Notes: generated from the sequence alone by a model not told the origin. Numbered from the stretch's first letter, positions 10,598-23,283 are shown. The stretch is DNA of 64,000 bases from Dermanyssus gallinae (GCA_003439945.1 QVRM01001983.1:150001-214000), one strand, 5' to 3'. Program-made: numbers and translations.

Positions 10598-12519
10598 CAC
10601 TATTGCCGCGCGCGCAGTCCACCGGGCCCTCGTCAACTGTCGTTCACGCCCTCGCGCGCTCAGAACGCGCCTGTCATGCATGCAAAACACCAGGCGACGT
10701 TAGGCGTTAGGGAAGGGACACGCGTACCACATAAGCTTCACGTGTTCGATCCTTTACCTCGTTTTTAGTGTCCTCTACCATTTGCGACTGCATGATTTGT
10801 ACTATTCGTACTACCATGATCCTTCTATTGCGGCATTAGCCTGATTTAGCCTGCGGTATCTCAACTATCCTTCTCGAGGCAATCCTTAGCAGAATAGCAC
10901 AGATATGATTGCATTGGAAGTTCAAGTTTGGTTTCAACTGATTGTTGTATCTATGTTTTTGAATGTATTGACTAATGACATACACGATATCAAAATTAAC
11001 CTAAAACAAACGTATACACTTGGCCAATATATATATTTATGCTTATTATTCATATGTTCTTCTTAGAGTCAAGTAGATAAACCTTATCGAAGAACCGATA
11101 ACGCAAAACACCTTTAAAAAAGGCGCGCCAATTGCCTCTATAACGATGTTTTTTTAAGAGTGGTGCGTATATACGCATGTAATTTAACTGTGTTCTATTT
11201 TTGCCCAGAAGAATACTTACCAAGTCCACAAAATTACTTATGAAATATGACTAAAACATTGTATGCCAATGCTTTGTTGCAAACGCCAATTGCAAGCATA
11301 ATTGTTAGCCTACGCTCATAACACTACGCTCACTTTACTGGACTATCAGCGTCTGTTTTCTGGTGCTACTGCTGTTGTTGCTGCGGAGCACTCTTCATTG
11401 GACATAAGGTGTGGACTTTCTTGTAGTGGAACAGTGCCACACAATGACATAAGTCTTAGCGTTAACCTCCACAGGTGTGCGCTTGGAGTTTGCTGCTCAT
11501 ATCTGCCCGGTGAAGTGACGACAGCTTCATCATTGCGTATATGCCAGCCTCAGGTGAGCACGAATTCGCAGTGCGTCTACATAGACTTGAGAGACGTAGA
11601 TCTAATACGCGAATTTGGCGAATCAGCGAGTGATTTGTGGCGACCCGCAAGCTAATGAGAGACCAGCTTTCTTATACACCGCGCGGGCAGATCGGCATTT
11701 GCGGAGGCATCGGAAAATCGATATGGTAGATGTGAGACCAAGCTGCCCCAGAATCTGCGACCAATGACATTGCAGTGAAGCCACCTACTACCACAACTAT
11801 TACTGCTACTGGCACGGCTACAAGAGCTTCGACCACCTCTGGCAAACCGAATTACCCCGCATCCGCATAGCCTCATAGTTATGGCGGCAGTCTCCGATCA
11901 CGTTGCGTTTGGGCCGTGAAACCCAAGGCCGTCGGGTCGAGCCGAGAGTTGACAAGTTGCTGAAGGCAAACCATGCTGGGCACTATTTTGGGCACGCGAG
12001 ATCCTAGGGCGCTCACGACGGTAGTGAGCTGAGAAATCATCCACTGTCTCCCTGCCCACCACGGCTGAGTACATTCCATTTTTCGTTTTTTCACTATTCG
12101 TATGCAGTACCCATGCAGAACCGTTCCCACCTTGACAGAATATGTCGAGCGCACAAGAGCCACAGTTTAGCTCGCGTGTGATCAGAGACCATTTCGGCTA
12201 TGGTTGAACTGATCTGTTCGGCACAGCATTGTCACACGTCGCTTGATCCCCTATGCGGGTTGTACGGGTGCTACCATTGAATAATCCATCCTATGCGGGA
12301 TCTTCAGACAGAACACGGGCAGTATCGAAGTCCGTAGCTGATCACAATTTTTTTATTAGCGTAGATATTTTTTTAACGCTTTTAATACGACAGCTTTAGA
12401 TCGTAGTAGGCTAAGCTGCCCGTGGCACGATAACGTACAAATGCAGCTATTGTCATCGCGTTCTCGTTACGGGATTTATATTGGCTTTCTCCTGTAGAAG
12501 TTTGTACCAGCAAGGTACC
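10598..12519. other. Upstream flank of the RNase T2-like gene; no other gene supported
   Basis: The promoter of the minus-strand gene should lie just above 10597, but I see no decisive TATA or initiator. A forward 117-codon frame at 11302-11655 contains several cysteines but matches nothing I know, and it overlaps open frames on the other strand. Confidence 0.35.
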
Positions 12520-12641
12520 AGCAATTACAACAGCGTCCAACCGAGTACAACCAGGGCTCAAACGTGTGATTGTCTGTTAATCATGGTTGCCATGGCAACG
12601 CTCTATTTGGAACGGTGCGTTAGCCCCCTAAGCCACCACCG

Positions 12642-12643
<2 letters not shown>
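12520..12643 (-). repeat. tRNA-derived SINE, family B, copy 1
   Basis: It matches 46940-47077: GTTGCCATGGCAACG, GGAACGGTGCGTTAGC and CCTAAGCCACC are shared. On the minus strand the A-box-like TGGCTTAGGGGG lies near its 5' end, which directly abuts the (TA)n array. Confidence 0.75.

Positions 12644-12672
<29 letters not shown>
12642..12672. repeat. (TA)n microsatellite
   Basis: About 15 TA units touching the 5' end of the family B SINE. Confidence 0.9.
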
Positions 12673-12675
<3 letters not shown>

Positions 12676-13769
12676 AAAAACAACTATATAAGTAATCTCT
12701 AAGCACTATTCCTCGTTTTGCTTGCAAGTATTAGCGACCAAACGCAATGCTAATGAGACCGTGGCATCTCTAGCACAGATATTAGTACTATGACGGATAC
12801 GACTGCTCAGAACGGTTTCTCGATACGGCTCGAAGCTTAGGTTGATTGGTGGGGTCAGTGGACCCCTTTGCTACTTTCTCATGCGCTGCAACGAAACAGA
12901 GTACCTCCCAGTAGCTCTCTCTTTATCTCTCAATTTTGAACTTACGGTCAGTGACCTGCAGCAGAGCCAAACTAATGTAGACCTCCACAAACAGATATAC
13001 CCGAGCGAGTGGAGCTAGCGAGTGGAGCCGTGTTGCTGTGTCGTTGTCGACGGGCTGGCACCAGAAACACGATAGTCGTTTTCCTGATACTCCTGAACCA
13101 GAAAGGAGGGGGAGGGGGTTATCCTGATTTCAACTCGCTGGAAACGTGTGTCCGTCGCAGGCCGGAATCGAGTGGTGAAGCGGACTGTATGCTCTGAAGT
13201 ACTGAAGACCCTGGAAGCACGTCCCGGCGACACATGCACTAACGTAGACACGAAACCACCACAGTTAATTTCATACACAGTTCGGAGCAGCAGCAGCAGC
13301 TACAACACCAGCTGCCAGTACAAGGGGGCGTCCACCGAACACAGTGCGTGCTCCACACGATTGCACTCGGCTTAGAGAATCGGCTAGGCATTTTACGCTA
13401 ACTCACGGCCCATTCAACATCTCGATGCGGAAAAAAACAGTACAAAGTGTGCCTAACAATTCTAACAAGCACAATGTGCAGAGAAAAAAAGAGAGAGCGA
13501 GAGAGAGAAAGAGCGTGCGACTGTGTTGTGGCCACAAACGAATCATAACGGTGCAAATTAATCACGCTTGCGGAGTCGACGCTACGTCATATTGCCTAAC
13601 AGACTGACAAATAATTCCACTTGCTATAACATTTGCGCATGTAAATGCAGCTTAGGCTCAAAAACAATTTACCAAGCCATCATATAATTATACCAAATAA
13701 TTATATCAATTAATACTTAAATACGGTTTATATACTTCATATACAAAATGCATAAATCCCTTAATACGG
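12673..13769. other. No recognised feature
   Basis: Mixed sequence with purine-rich GAGA runs near 13490-13512. Frames are short and overlap on both strands. Confidence 0.4.
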
Positions 13770-13898
<129 letters not shown>

Positions 13899-15189
13899 GG
13901 AGTGCAGAAGATGACCGGCAAGTTTGGTACAAGAAGTCGCGGGTTCAATTCCGGCGTGATATAGTTCGGAGCGATCTTTCATCAGAGTTGCACATTTTGT
14001 TTGAAGCTAGGATTATTTTTTTTAATTATATTTCTAAAGCCAACAGAAGAGCTTGAAATTGGTTAAGTTGAAGAAGCTTAAAGTATTTTATTAAGTCAAA
14101 ATGAAGGTTTTTCTTACACTGAATAATGTCAGAAATCGCTTATTACGTGTCTTTCACTGCTTGGTAATACTGTGGTATATTTCGTAATGCCCCCCTCCCG
14201 CTTAGCTTCGTTTTGTGTTCAACAATCAAGCGCCTGTCTTCTATAAGAGAAATATTTTTTTATCGAAGAACGCGAGCATTTAACAAATAATCTAAGTAAA
14301 AAAACTCGTATGTTGTTGGGAAGATATTAGGCGTACTTGTCTAAATATTCTAGAAATACGTCGAAAGATAAAACGGCCCCCGACTGTCAAATTAAAGAAT
14401 ATTAGCCTAAAGTTGTCCGCGGCTTACTAATAAGAAAAAGTTGTCTTTCACAAGACGAAGTGTGCCCCAACATAAGCCGACAGAATCTCTAACAAAGTAA
14501 CGAATGTCTGCTTTATTGCTAGAACCGTCGAAATATCGTCATATACTAGGTATCATAACAAACCAATTAGCCTATAAAAGAAGCACATCTATAAAAAAAT
14601 ATGTACTCTGCCGCGCAATATTTATTCGACACCAGCAACGAAAAGAAGAACAAACTGCTATAAGGAGAGGTTAAAAACTTTACTGTTAAAACTGGCTGCT
14701 CGTTAGCCAGATGACAAAGTTGCAGACAAAAAAGGGTACCGCGAATATAATAAAATATCACATTCTGGCAAATGATTGTACCCGAATGTTGGTAAAAACA
14801 GCTAATACCGTTTAAATACTTTACACTGAAGCAGTTTATTTTCCATATATGCGGCTCCTGGCTCATATTTCGGTACACTTTTAATAGCACATGTTAGACA
14901 GTAGACTGTCATTATATAATTTTTCACAGCCACATTCTTATCGCCCGTAATATGCGCATGAGGTTGGTTTTCTGAGCGAAAACGGAAAGCTGTCGATCTA
15001 ACTACGTATGTTTCCGTGTGTAAGCTCGGGTTGCAACTGCTGTTTTCTTGGACAAAGTCGCTAGGCGCTCGGAGATCTGCGTGCTTATAATAGCTAAGAT
15101 CTCTACGGCTATTTACACTAATTTTGGCATATAGAGGTACAAATATAAGTGTTTATTTCATCTAATGAGTAATCATTAAATACTACATA
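13899..15189. other. No recognised feature
   Basis: AT-rich. The segment after the TA array (13900-13960) contains GTCGCGGGTTCAATTCCGGC, which resembles a B box, but no A box was found. Nothing else is recognised. Confidence 0.4.
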
Positions 15190-15710
15190 TATATTATTTA
15201 TTGTTAACCAATGTTACAGTTGTGAGGTCCGAACGTATTATCGCAATTCTTTTAAATAATTACTTTACTTCATAGCACCTAAAATAGATGCTACGTTCCC
15301 TCCGGCAAACAGCCAAAGACAACGTTTGCATCAAGAATTGACTCTCTCTTTGGTCGCTCGTGACCTCCTGAATTCGCTTACTTAAGTCTTTACAAAATAT
15401 TTCGGTTCCCTTGCTGATTGTTCCTAGTGTCTCCATGGCAACAGGCGCAAAAATATGTCTTGTTTCCACTCCAGCGCATTTATTCCGTTTTCTGGCGTCC
15501 GCGTGCTTTGCTACCCACCCCTGGCTCCACTGAGCTGTGATGTAAATAGGATGCCGCGGTCGTCCACGAAACCGTTGCATCCTAAGCTAAAGACTTTCCA
15601 TGCGACTACAATGCAGTGGTCGCCCCAACAGGTCTTGCTTCGCCAATGGATACTAAACCTCTCGGTTTAAGTGTAGATGGTAGACCGGCTTTCCTAAGAG
15701 ACCTGCTCTA
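15190..15710 (-). mobile_element. RLE-type LINE 3' end, defective copy 1
   Basis: On the minus strand the sequence aligns along its length with 21050-21605: the start TTAGGAAAGCCGG, a coding tail with PVAMETLGTISKGTE and LSKRIQEVTSDQRESQF, then a 3' UTR containing GACCTCACAACTGTAACATT. The coding part is the C-terminal region found after the RT in restriction-like-endonuclease LINEs. Both copies carry the same in-frame TAG, and this copy has a further stop (CTTAGCTTAGGATGC). Confidence 0.75.
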
Positions 15711-16240
15711 AGTCAACCCCCACTGAAGTTTTCTTGTCCCGCTAAGAACACGAAACGGTCTCGCCGGAAAGCAAGCCCCTCTAGAAACTCTCTGCTTCCT
15801 TTTTGCTTTTGAGCTCATCTAGGTTATGGGTGTTCTTTTAAAGGGCCCGGATCCAGCTTGGTTCTGATAGTGTCTCGTGCTTGACTGGTTTCATGTCTAC
15901 GTTGGATCCAAATGCCTCCTCCACTAACGAGGCTGCTACCGGACCAAATCGGATGAAGCAGCGTAGCAGACAGGGGTTAGGTCAATAACACATCTTATTC
16001 CCAGGCTTGCCCTCTTGGAGGCGTCTCTTCTTCAAGATGATCCCAGGCTATACTTCCAAATGCACAGCGCAGCCTGAGGATGCATGCCTGTCAATCGTGG
16101 ACGAATTTTTCTGAGAGCCTCTCTCTTCATAGAGAGTGTATATCAAAGTCCGACTGCTTCACGAGGGCCGCCAAAACTTCTATGTTGTATAGCTCTACAC
16201 GCGTGATACCAGGGAGTATTTCTATGACCTTGTGAATTGC
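15711..16240. other. Unassigned sequence upstream of the LINE 3' end
   Basis: It could be more of the minus-strand LINE, but frames are broken and no motif is clear enough to support that. Confidence 0.3.
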
Positions 16241-16246
16241 TTCCAA

Positions 16247-16256
16247 TCTCTCTCTT

Positions 16257-16340
<84 letters not shown>

Positions 16341-16359
16341 GAGAGAGAGAGAGAGAGAG
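16247..16359. repeat. Compound (CT)n-(TA)n-(GA)n microsatellite
   Basis: About 45 bp of CT units, then about 45 bp of TA, then about 24 bp of GA. The CT and GA arms are complementary and TA is self-complementary, so the whole tract is an extended inverted repeat. Confidence 0.95.
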
Positions 16360-16754
16360 ATACGCCATTATATGTATGTCTACATCTTTATACTGCACAC
16401 CTGTTGCAAAATTTGCATTTGATAAAGCAAGTCAAAATGCTAGCGTATGTAAATGTATTTACTTCAATGTGTAGGTCACAAAACCTGTGTTACGTCTTAG
16501 CCACAGTTCGTAGCATCATGTTCTTAGTACCAAATGATCATTATCAGATGTGCATTCGTTTAGACGTAAGAGTAATATGAGCACAATATGAAAAATGAGT
16601 AATTGAGCTTGCAAACCAAAGTATGCAGAGTTGCATTTCTTGAGAATGATCTTCAATACGTAATTTTTTTGCTTCCTGAGCTAGTGTTGGCTGCCATTCA
16701 GCAGATGCAAAACACGCAGATGTAATTGGTAAGACTCTCGCAACCGCTTGTGTA
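16360..16754. other. No recognised feature
   Basis: The block at 16465-16515 (GTAGGTCACAAAACCTGTGTT...AGCCACA) is partly repeated near 28785-28835, so it is probably part of an unknown interspersed repeat. Confidence 0.4.
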
Positions 16755-16782
16755 AATATATATATATATATATAAAAATATT

Positions 16783-16824
<42 letters not shown>

Positions 16825-16825
16825 T

Positions 16826-16869
<44 letters not shown>

Positions 16870-16901
16870 TTTATATATATAAGTATATATATAAAAATAT
16901 T

Positions 16902-16932
<31 letters not shown>

Positions 16933-16935
16933 GTA
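16755..16935. repeat. AT-rich minisatellite-like array
   Basis: A block containing AAAATATTTATATATAAAT recurs at about 16776, 16820 and 16893, and in part near 16864, separated by (TA)n stretches. This indicates local duplication within a TA tract. Confidence 0.85.
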
Positions 16936-17975
16936 TGCGCCTGGCGATTCCTCTACGTCTCTATAACAAATGTGCGACGAGAAGGTTTTGTGGCTGCGCT
17001 TCTAGTCGGGCGAAGGAGAACAACTATGCAAACGGTCTACTATTACTACCGCAAAAGCTACGACGATAATAGAGAGAAGGGGCTGACGAAGACGACTGGC
17101 TGCACATAAAACCAGCCGGCAGGAAGGAAGGCAGGTGGAAGCAATTCAGGCCGAGGCAACATCACAACTGAAGCCGGGAGAAAGAAAACCACCGTTGTTG
17201 GGCTAGGTCAGTAGAGCATACAGAGCCTTCAACAGGAACAACAGGATGACATCTTCCCCTCTCCCCCCCCCCCGCTGTCGCCACGACGAAGATTGACAAA
17301 GAGACCTTATCAGAAGAAGAACACGATAAAGCCATAACGGCAGCCATGCGACTGACTCGGCCGGCTTCAGGCATGGAACGACCACGAACGGAACTATGGG
17401 CGAGTTGATCGCCTGCGGTCGGCGACCTCTAACGCCGCCGGGCAACAACACAAACAAACGATTAGGCCTTCTACACTAGCTGTTGCATGTTACCCTACTA
17501 GCAGGACCCTGCCTTTAGCAGGACCTTTAAGATACCCCCCCTTCTCCCTGCGGCTAGTGTTTGCAGACAGTTCTTGCAGACAATCTTTCAATCCGGCAGC
17601 TGCCACCGGTGCTGGCAAGAGTGAGAGAGAGCCAAAGCTACTTGCTGCCAGACACTGCAACAGTCGAAGCAGTGCAACCGCTGGACACGGCGATGTGAGA
17701 TGAAAGCTCGACCCGGTCAGCACGTAAAGCTTGTGTCATATGTTGACAATAATGAAATGTTCAAATGGAGACTAACAGTGTGTAGTTACAAACAGCTTAA
17801 CGACATAGTTGCCTGCGTTGTCATACACTTTGGAAATATGGCAGAGCATAATTGAATCAAGCCGCTACCGAGGCCAGAAGCAACAAAGCACAAAAATAAA
17901 CCCCTTTCCGGCCAAGCATAAAACTAGAGGCATGCATAAATGTGTGCAAGAGCCCCTGAACAACAGTCCGCGTTA
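16936..17975. other. No recognised gene
   Basis: Relatively GC-rich around 17000-17700, with a short C run near 17264-17273. Open frames on the minus strand overlap each other and show no domain. Confidence 0.35.
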
Positions 17976-18035
17976 CAGAGGTTGTATGCTTTCGAGTGTA
18001 TTTGCAAGTACTCATGAATAAAGCTATGTGTTTTA
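17976..18035 (+). mobile_element. 3' end of a LINE-like element (ATGAATAAAGCTAT tail family)
   Basis: GTTGTATGCTTTCGAGTGTA plus TTTGCAAGTACTCATGAATA is nearly identical to 44892-44950 and related to both arms of the inverted repeat at 24.2-24.7 kb. The AATAAAGCTATGTGTTT ending suggests a retroelement 3' tail. Confidence 0.6.
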
Positions 18036-20772
18036 AGAGAAAGTCGTGGAAATCCATACCAAAGATATATCAGACACGGCATGCCGGGTAGTAACATGCG
18101 GCTACAATGTTGTATGGTATCTGTTGCTACGATACGATGATGAAGATGATGATGGCTGAAGATAATAAACAACACTTTCTTTGATATTAATTGCTATACG
18201 CAGTCCCGAAAAGCGCTTCTGATAGGACCAGTGCATCCTGAGTATTCCTGAGAAGACGTGTGGTAGCGCGCGTTGACAAGGCACCTCATTAAATAACGCT
18301 CGATTTAAAAATGAATGACACAGCGCTAATTTCATTTGATCAGTGCAGCTCTGTAATTGGACAGATAGATGACTCGTGTCCCTGTGACGATGTTCCCGAG
18401 GAATAACAGTGACTGATTAGAATGAAGTCAATAGCGTGCCCCAACGCCGAGGGAAGCCGGAATAAAGCGCGCCAACACAGTGCGTACGTGACGATTGCGA
18501 GGTTTCCCTCTCTCTCGCTTCCATTCTCTGTTCAGGCCGAAGCGGAAAAGGAAAACAAAGAAATGACGACAAATTAATTGGCTGGACATACTGAGTTGGA
18601 TTAATTAACAAAAAGATCGGAGCACTTCTCAAGTGCTTGTCTGAGTGACTGTACTCTCTGCGTTGTTGCTGGTACAAGTGCCGCAGCCACCATCACAAGG
18701 GTGAGTCCACGAGAGAACGGCGTCTCCCCATATTACTCACCCGAGCTAGAAACGCTGCCCAAGGCCGACGCTGAATGACGAAGTCAAAGTGAATCGTTTG
18801 TCTTTTCGTAGAGAGCTTTTATATACGACCGATCGTTCTACGAACGTACGCCGCATATGTATTTGTGTAATAAAAAAAAACTTACGTTTCGTGTAGTAAT
18901 ACAGTAACAAAACCTGCCGTGCGAGGTGCCACGTCCTCTCGAAGGCAGGTGGTTCATCTTTAGCGGCAATTGGCACTAAGCCATCGTAGGAGAATGCTGT
19001 ATTACTGCAGAGAAAGGAGGCCTGTCTTCATCTCCAGAATGATGTGACTAAATTTTGATCGTTTTCCACCGGAGCCGTGAGCTGATGATGACCTACTGAA
19101 TCGACGGAAATTAGGAAAAGCCTAGCACTGATTTGCGAGTGTGTTTGCTGAGACGGTAGTGATTTGTGGACGTCAATCATAGATAAAATTCAAAACAACT
19201 TTTAGTGTTGGGCTTTGTCCTTGTATGAAAATTGGGAACTAAATACTATCACATTTATTGTTGCGTGCGTCGCGCTAATTAAGCAAAAGCACATACATGT
19301 TGTGCTATTATGTTTACTGTCTACGTGTTTTAAAATAACCCTACTAGTGACTAACGTAGCTACGTCTATACTCTTTTACGCTTAAAGGCAGTGGAAACAC
19401 GGCATTAGCTGAAAGCAGTTCGGAAGAAACCGAATGTGTATGATTCGGAGCATTCGGGATTTTACAAAAAAAACGCCACAATACATGCTTTTGTTTCTAC
19501 TATTATACACAGGCTATAGTATTACGAGCAAGTGAATCATACATCGATAAAAACATATATGAGAAAATTGCTTGACTGTGTGAATCGCTGCATATAAATC
19601 GTCTATTCATGCATTCATTTGCACACCAGATTCGATGAGATACACCTAAACAATACACGTTATACTTATTAGCACTGTGGCCAGCACTTATTTACAGTTC
19701 CGCACCGAAAGACGCGGTAGCGTGGTATAATTAGAGCGGAGTGTCAACATCTTCACAAATTTGAATTCACGCCCATAATGCTTTAATCATATTCTTTTAA
19801 ATGTAATGTGATGCAATACAGTGGTAGCACTAGTCGCCTGTGATTTGACACCTTCTACATGGGTCACAGTGCAGAATCCAAACGTACAAGGCTCCCTAAT
19901 ATACCCGACTTGCCAACTCGCCTATTAAGCCCTCGCTATCGGCACTTGATTTATGATTAGTTACACGTGTACAACCGTAAATACTTCAGTTCCCTTCAGT
20001 GTAGTATGTGTGTTGTCTTTATCTATCTGGCGCTATACACAATTCAAGTGAACCCGGCTCTTATAAAAACTATCGTTACATACGAAACATTTAAATAGCC
20101 CCAACCTTTGTCGCGCTCTTCACGCTCAACTCTACCTATGCAGTATTTTTGTTTTGAATTCACAGTGATTTAATATCCGGAGTGTTTAGATACTAGCGGG
20201 GTTTAAAAGACAACTGAAATGTCTCATTGTAGGATAACAAACAAGCATTTCATGAAACTCCGTAGTGTCGAACATGTAATACGCGTATGTGCATATGATA
20301 TAAGGCAAAAAAAACTTTTTGTCTATGTTAGTAGCACATTGTAATGCAGGCGGATACATTCTCATCCATTATGACATCATCTAATGTTAGTTACGGTAAA
20401 GGTTCTGACATAATTTTATGTTTAAAAAGCATTTATTGCTTGACATTTTTAATGCGATACTTGGCGATCCGGCAAACGCCGTGGCGGCAGGCATCGATTT
20501 AATTCTGCAGTGCAGAGAAGACGGAGTTTCAGCGTTTACCGCTTTCAAGTGTGAGGTGGCCGCCATAGGAGATTTGCCTGACATGGGGGCGCCTATTTCC
20601 ATTGGGCATCTCAAGCAAAAATGATTTGCTTGTTGCCAAGTTCAAATGAAGGCACGGCCGCGCTTATTAAGCTGTCGCGAAACCCGGCTAAGCTCGTGAT
20701 GCTCACTAAGCTTGATAAAATCATCAAGAAAGTTCTTAAATAGATGTGATGCCATTGACACCTAAATCAGGA
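18036..20772. other. No recognised feature
   Basis: About 2.7 kb of mostly AT-rich sequence. The 68-codon forward frame at 20418-20624 and its antisense frame look protein-like but match nothing I know. Confidence 0.35.
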
Positions 20773-20853
20773 TGCCTACTAATCGTGGGAGGCCCAATGA
20801 GGTACGCCTAAAAAAGGAGGCCTACAATTCGTGGGAGGCCCAGTGGGGTACGC
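20773..20853. repeat. Imperfect tandem duplication, unit about 35 bp, period 47
   Basis: GCCTACTAATCGTGGGAGGC at 20773 is followed at 20820 by GCCTACAATTCGTGGGAGGC. Both continue with CCARTGRGGTACGC. Confidence 0.85.
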
Positions 20854-21049
20854 ACGTCATTCACCACAGGATGGATATTGATGCAGACAGTGCTGAAGCA
20901 AATGTGATAGTTACCACGCCGCCGTTTGTCCGCCCGGTCGGTTTATAGCAGAACTAGGAAAACGCTATATTAATAGTTGTCTCGAAATCAATTGATGCAA
21001 CATGAACACATTCACCTAGCCCGGGCGTTAATAAGAATGAAATAATAAT

Positions 21050-21605
21050 AAATAGGCCTTAGGAAAGCCGGTATACCATCCACACTTGAACCGAGAGGTT
21101 TAGTGTCCGGTGGCGAAGAAAGACCTGATGGGGTGACCATTGCATTATAGTCACATGGAAAGTCCCTAACTTGGGATGCAACGGTTTCGTGCACAACCGC
21201 GGCTTCCTATTTACACTATAGCTCTGTTGAGCCGGGGTAGGTAGCAAAGCACGCGGACGCCAGAAAACGGTTTAAATATGCTGGACTGGAAACAAGATAT
21301 ATATTTGTGTCTATCGCCATGGAGACACTAGGACCAATCAGCAAGGGAACCGAAGCATTTCTCAAAGATTTAAGTAAGCGAATTCAGGAGGTCACGAACG
21401 ACCGAAGAGAGGGTCAATTCTTGAGGCAAGCGTTGTCCTTGGCCGCTTGCAGAGGGAACGCGGCATCTATTTTAGGCGCCATGGAGTGAACTAATTATTT
21501 AAAAAAACTTTGCAATAATACGTTCAGACCTCACAACTGTAACATTGTTTAACATGTATTAAATCATAATAATAATAATATTAATAATAATAAAAAAATA
21601 ATAGA
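21050..21605 (+). mobile_element. RLE-type LINE 3' end, defective copy 2
   Basis: Forward-strand partner of 15190-15710. The coding tail includes IAMETLGPISKGTEAF, LSKRIQEVTNDRREGQFL and LSLAACRGNAASILGAM with a stop at 21487. A 3' UTR of about 75 bp and an (AAT)n-like tail (21569-21600) follow. The central region carries the TAG stop shared with copy 1. It begins at the same point (TTAGGAAAGCCGG) as copy 1. Confidence 0.78.
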
Positions 21606-22218
21606 TATAGTAAATCGAAAGTAGTTCCGATAGACATGGTTTTAACATAAAATAGTTCAAACCTTACAAGTGTGAACTACTCTCCTCCTTCGATCGTTTG
21701 AAGCTATGCTTATGCAGTTCCCGATCGGTTGTGGGGATTGGGACATGACTGGTTTTTAGTGGGTTGGAGGCCCACACTACCGGCCCACACTTGCAGACGA
21801 GTTTTAGGCTAGGTTAAACTAGGCTGGACCACCGCTTGAGTAGGAAAAATGGGCCGTAGCATTGGACACAGTCGCTAGGCTGTTGCAGAGCAAGGAACTG
21901 GTAAAGCAGGGAAAATCGCAGGTCGGAGAAAAGGCGCGGCAAAATACAGTTGTATGAGGGTAGTGCTGCTGCTGTTGCTGTTACGACTTCAGTGGTTTCA
22001 GGCTCATCAGCGCGCACTTGCGTTACTTCCCAGCTGGCCCAGACGATTCTCTCGACGACGACGACGACGACAACGGCGATGGCCGCGACGTATAAATTCG
22101 CCGATACCGAAGCGGTGAACGAGATCCATGAACACGTGAGTGTCTGAGCGATAAATATATACACGTAGTGAGACAGATAGATACTATAGCTTGACAGAGA
22201 GCTGAGAGTGAAAGAACA
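21606..22218. other. No supported gene; a possible exon at 21950-22135
   Basis: A forward frame from ATG 21950 runs through short Thr/Ala repeats coded by ACG triplets and reaches CAC|GTGAGT, a good splice-donor match, near 22135. No partner exon is visible and the call is speculative. Confidence 0.2.
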
Positions 22219-22515
22219 GGTACTCAGTGTGTTAGCGAGAGAGAGAGAGAGGAAGAGGTGAGAGAACCGAAAAGCGAGAAATAGCGGCAGAGACAGCTAG
22301 AGAGACGATACGAGCGACTGACTCTATCAATCTTGATAAAGCCATTATTGGATGCCGTTCGTGATTCGTTACTCTCTGGCATGCAACGAAAATTGGACAG
22401 TAGTTTCGTAGAAGGTATATATATGTATGTATATATATATATATATATATATATAAAGAGAGAGAGAAAGAGAGCGCGAGAGAGAGGGAGAGAGAGAGAG
22501 GGGGGAGATAGAGAG
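22219..22515. repeat. GA-rich tracts with a central (TA)n array
   Basis: Purine tracts occur at 22228-22262 and 22455-22520, with (TA)n at about 22430-22454 passing directly into GAGAGA. This resembles half of the CT-TA-GA compound repeats at 16.25 and 28.3 kb. Confidence 0.85.
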
Positions 22516-23264
22516 AAAGAGGCGTGTGTTATTGAGGCATTATTGGTGGCCACATACCCAACTTAATAGCGGACTTCGCTTCCGATTGGAAACATTAGTG
22601 ATGAGCAAGATGAGCGGCAGACAGGAAGACAGCGTTGGAGGCGAGCTCCGGCGGACATCTAGCCAGTGAGGTAGTCACTCATCTTCTACTCACGGGCGCT
22701 CTCCAGCCTGATTGATGACAACGGCGGCGGCGTCGTAGAGAAACGTAAATAGAATGCGGCGGGAGTAGAGACGAGGAGTGGAAGAAGAAAGCAAAACGGA
22801 TCAAAGAGTGAAAGATAGTCCGTAGTTAGAAAGAGAAGCCCAAGAGGGGAAGCAGAATGAGGCGTGATGCCAGAAGGATGGCCTGTGGACTTAGTGATGG
22901 GCCTACGGGGATGGGGAAGTGGGGTGGGGGTGGAGGGGGGGGAGGTAAGCAATGTGGCGACGCGGATACGATTGAGGAGAGGGCTGTAAGGCGTGTGGGC
23001 TGTGAGAAGAGAGAGAGTTGAGGGGGAGTGGCGAACATTTATTAATCGATGCCTCCTCCGTGCTGTTATAGTTATCACGATGGTGGCCGATACTGGCGCC
23101 AGTATCGACGGTGACAACCATAGCAGCACCGCTCGGTGGTGACTGACCGTCGACGGGCTGATTGAGTGCACGACGTCCCCCGGGTACGATCTGGCAGACT
23201 AGCAACGATCGATCAAGTACTGCGGGTAGCGTCAGCGGTCAGCTTGGTTTAAGGTGGGGGCTGC
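22516..23264. other. No recognised gene; purine-rich plus strand
   Basis: Long minus-strand frames (22686-23171) exist because the strand is skewed; their Ser/Pro/Leu composition follows CT richness. No domain is seen. Confidence 0.35.
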
Positions 23265-23283
23265 GGGGGGGGGGGGGGGGGGG
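23265..23283. repeat. Poly-G run, 19 bp
   Basis: Uninterrupted G run followed by TGAGGTGGGG. It is prone to sequencing length error and could form G-quadruplex structure. Confidence 0.9.

Noticed and set aside
11302..11655. 117-codon Cys-containing forward frame
   Set aside because: Considered as a secreted Cys-rich protein, but it has no signal peptide, no homologue I recognise, and competing antisense frames.
13935..13960. B-box-like GGGTTCAATTCC after a TA array, possible tRNA or SINE
   Set aside because: No A box or cloverleaf could be built around it and no second copy was seen.
22686..23171. 161-codon Ser/Pro/Leu-rich minus-strand frame
   Set aside because: Purine-pyrimidine strand skew keeps it open; overlapping frames on the same strand are equally open.
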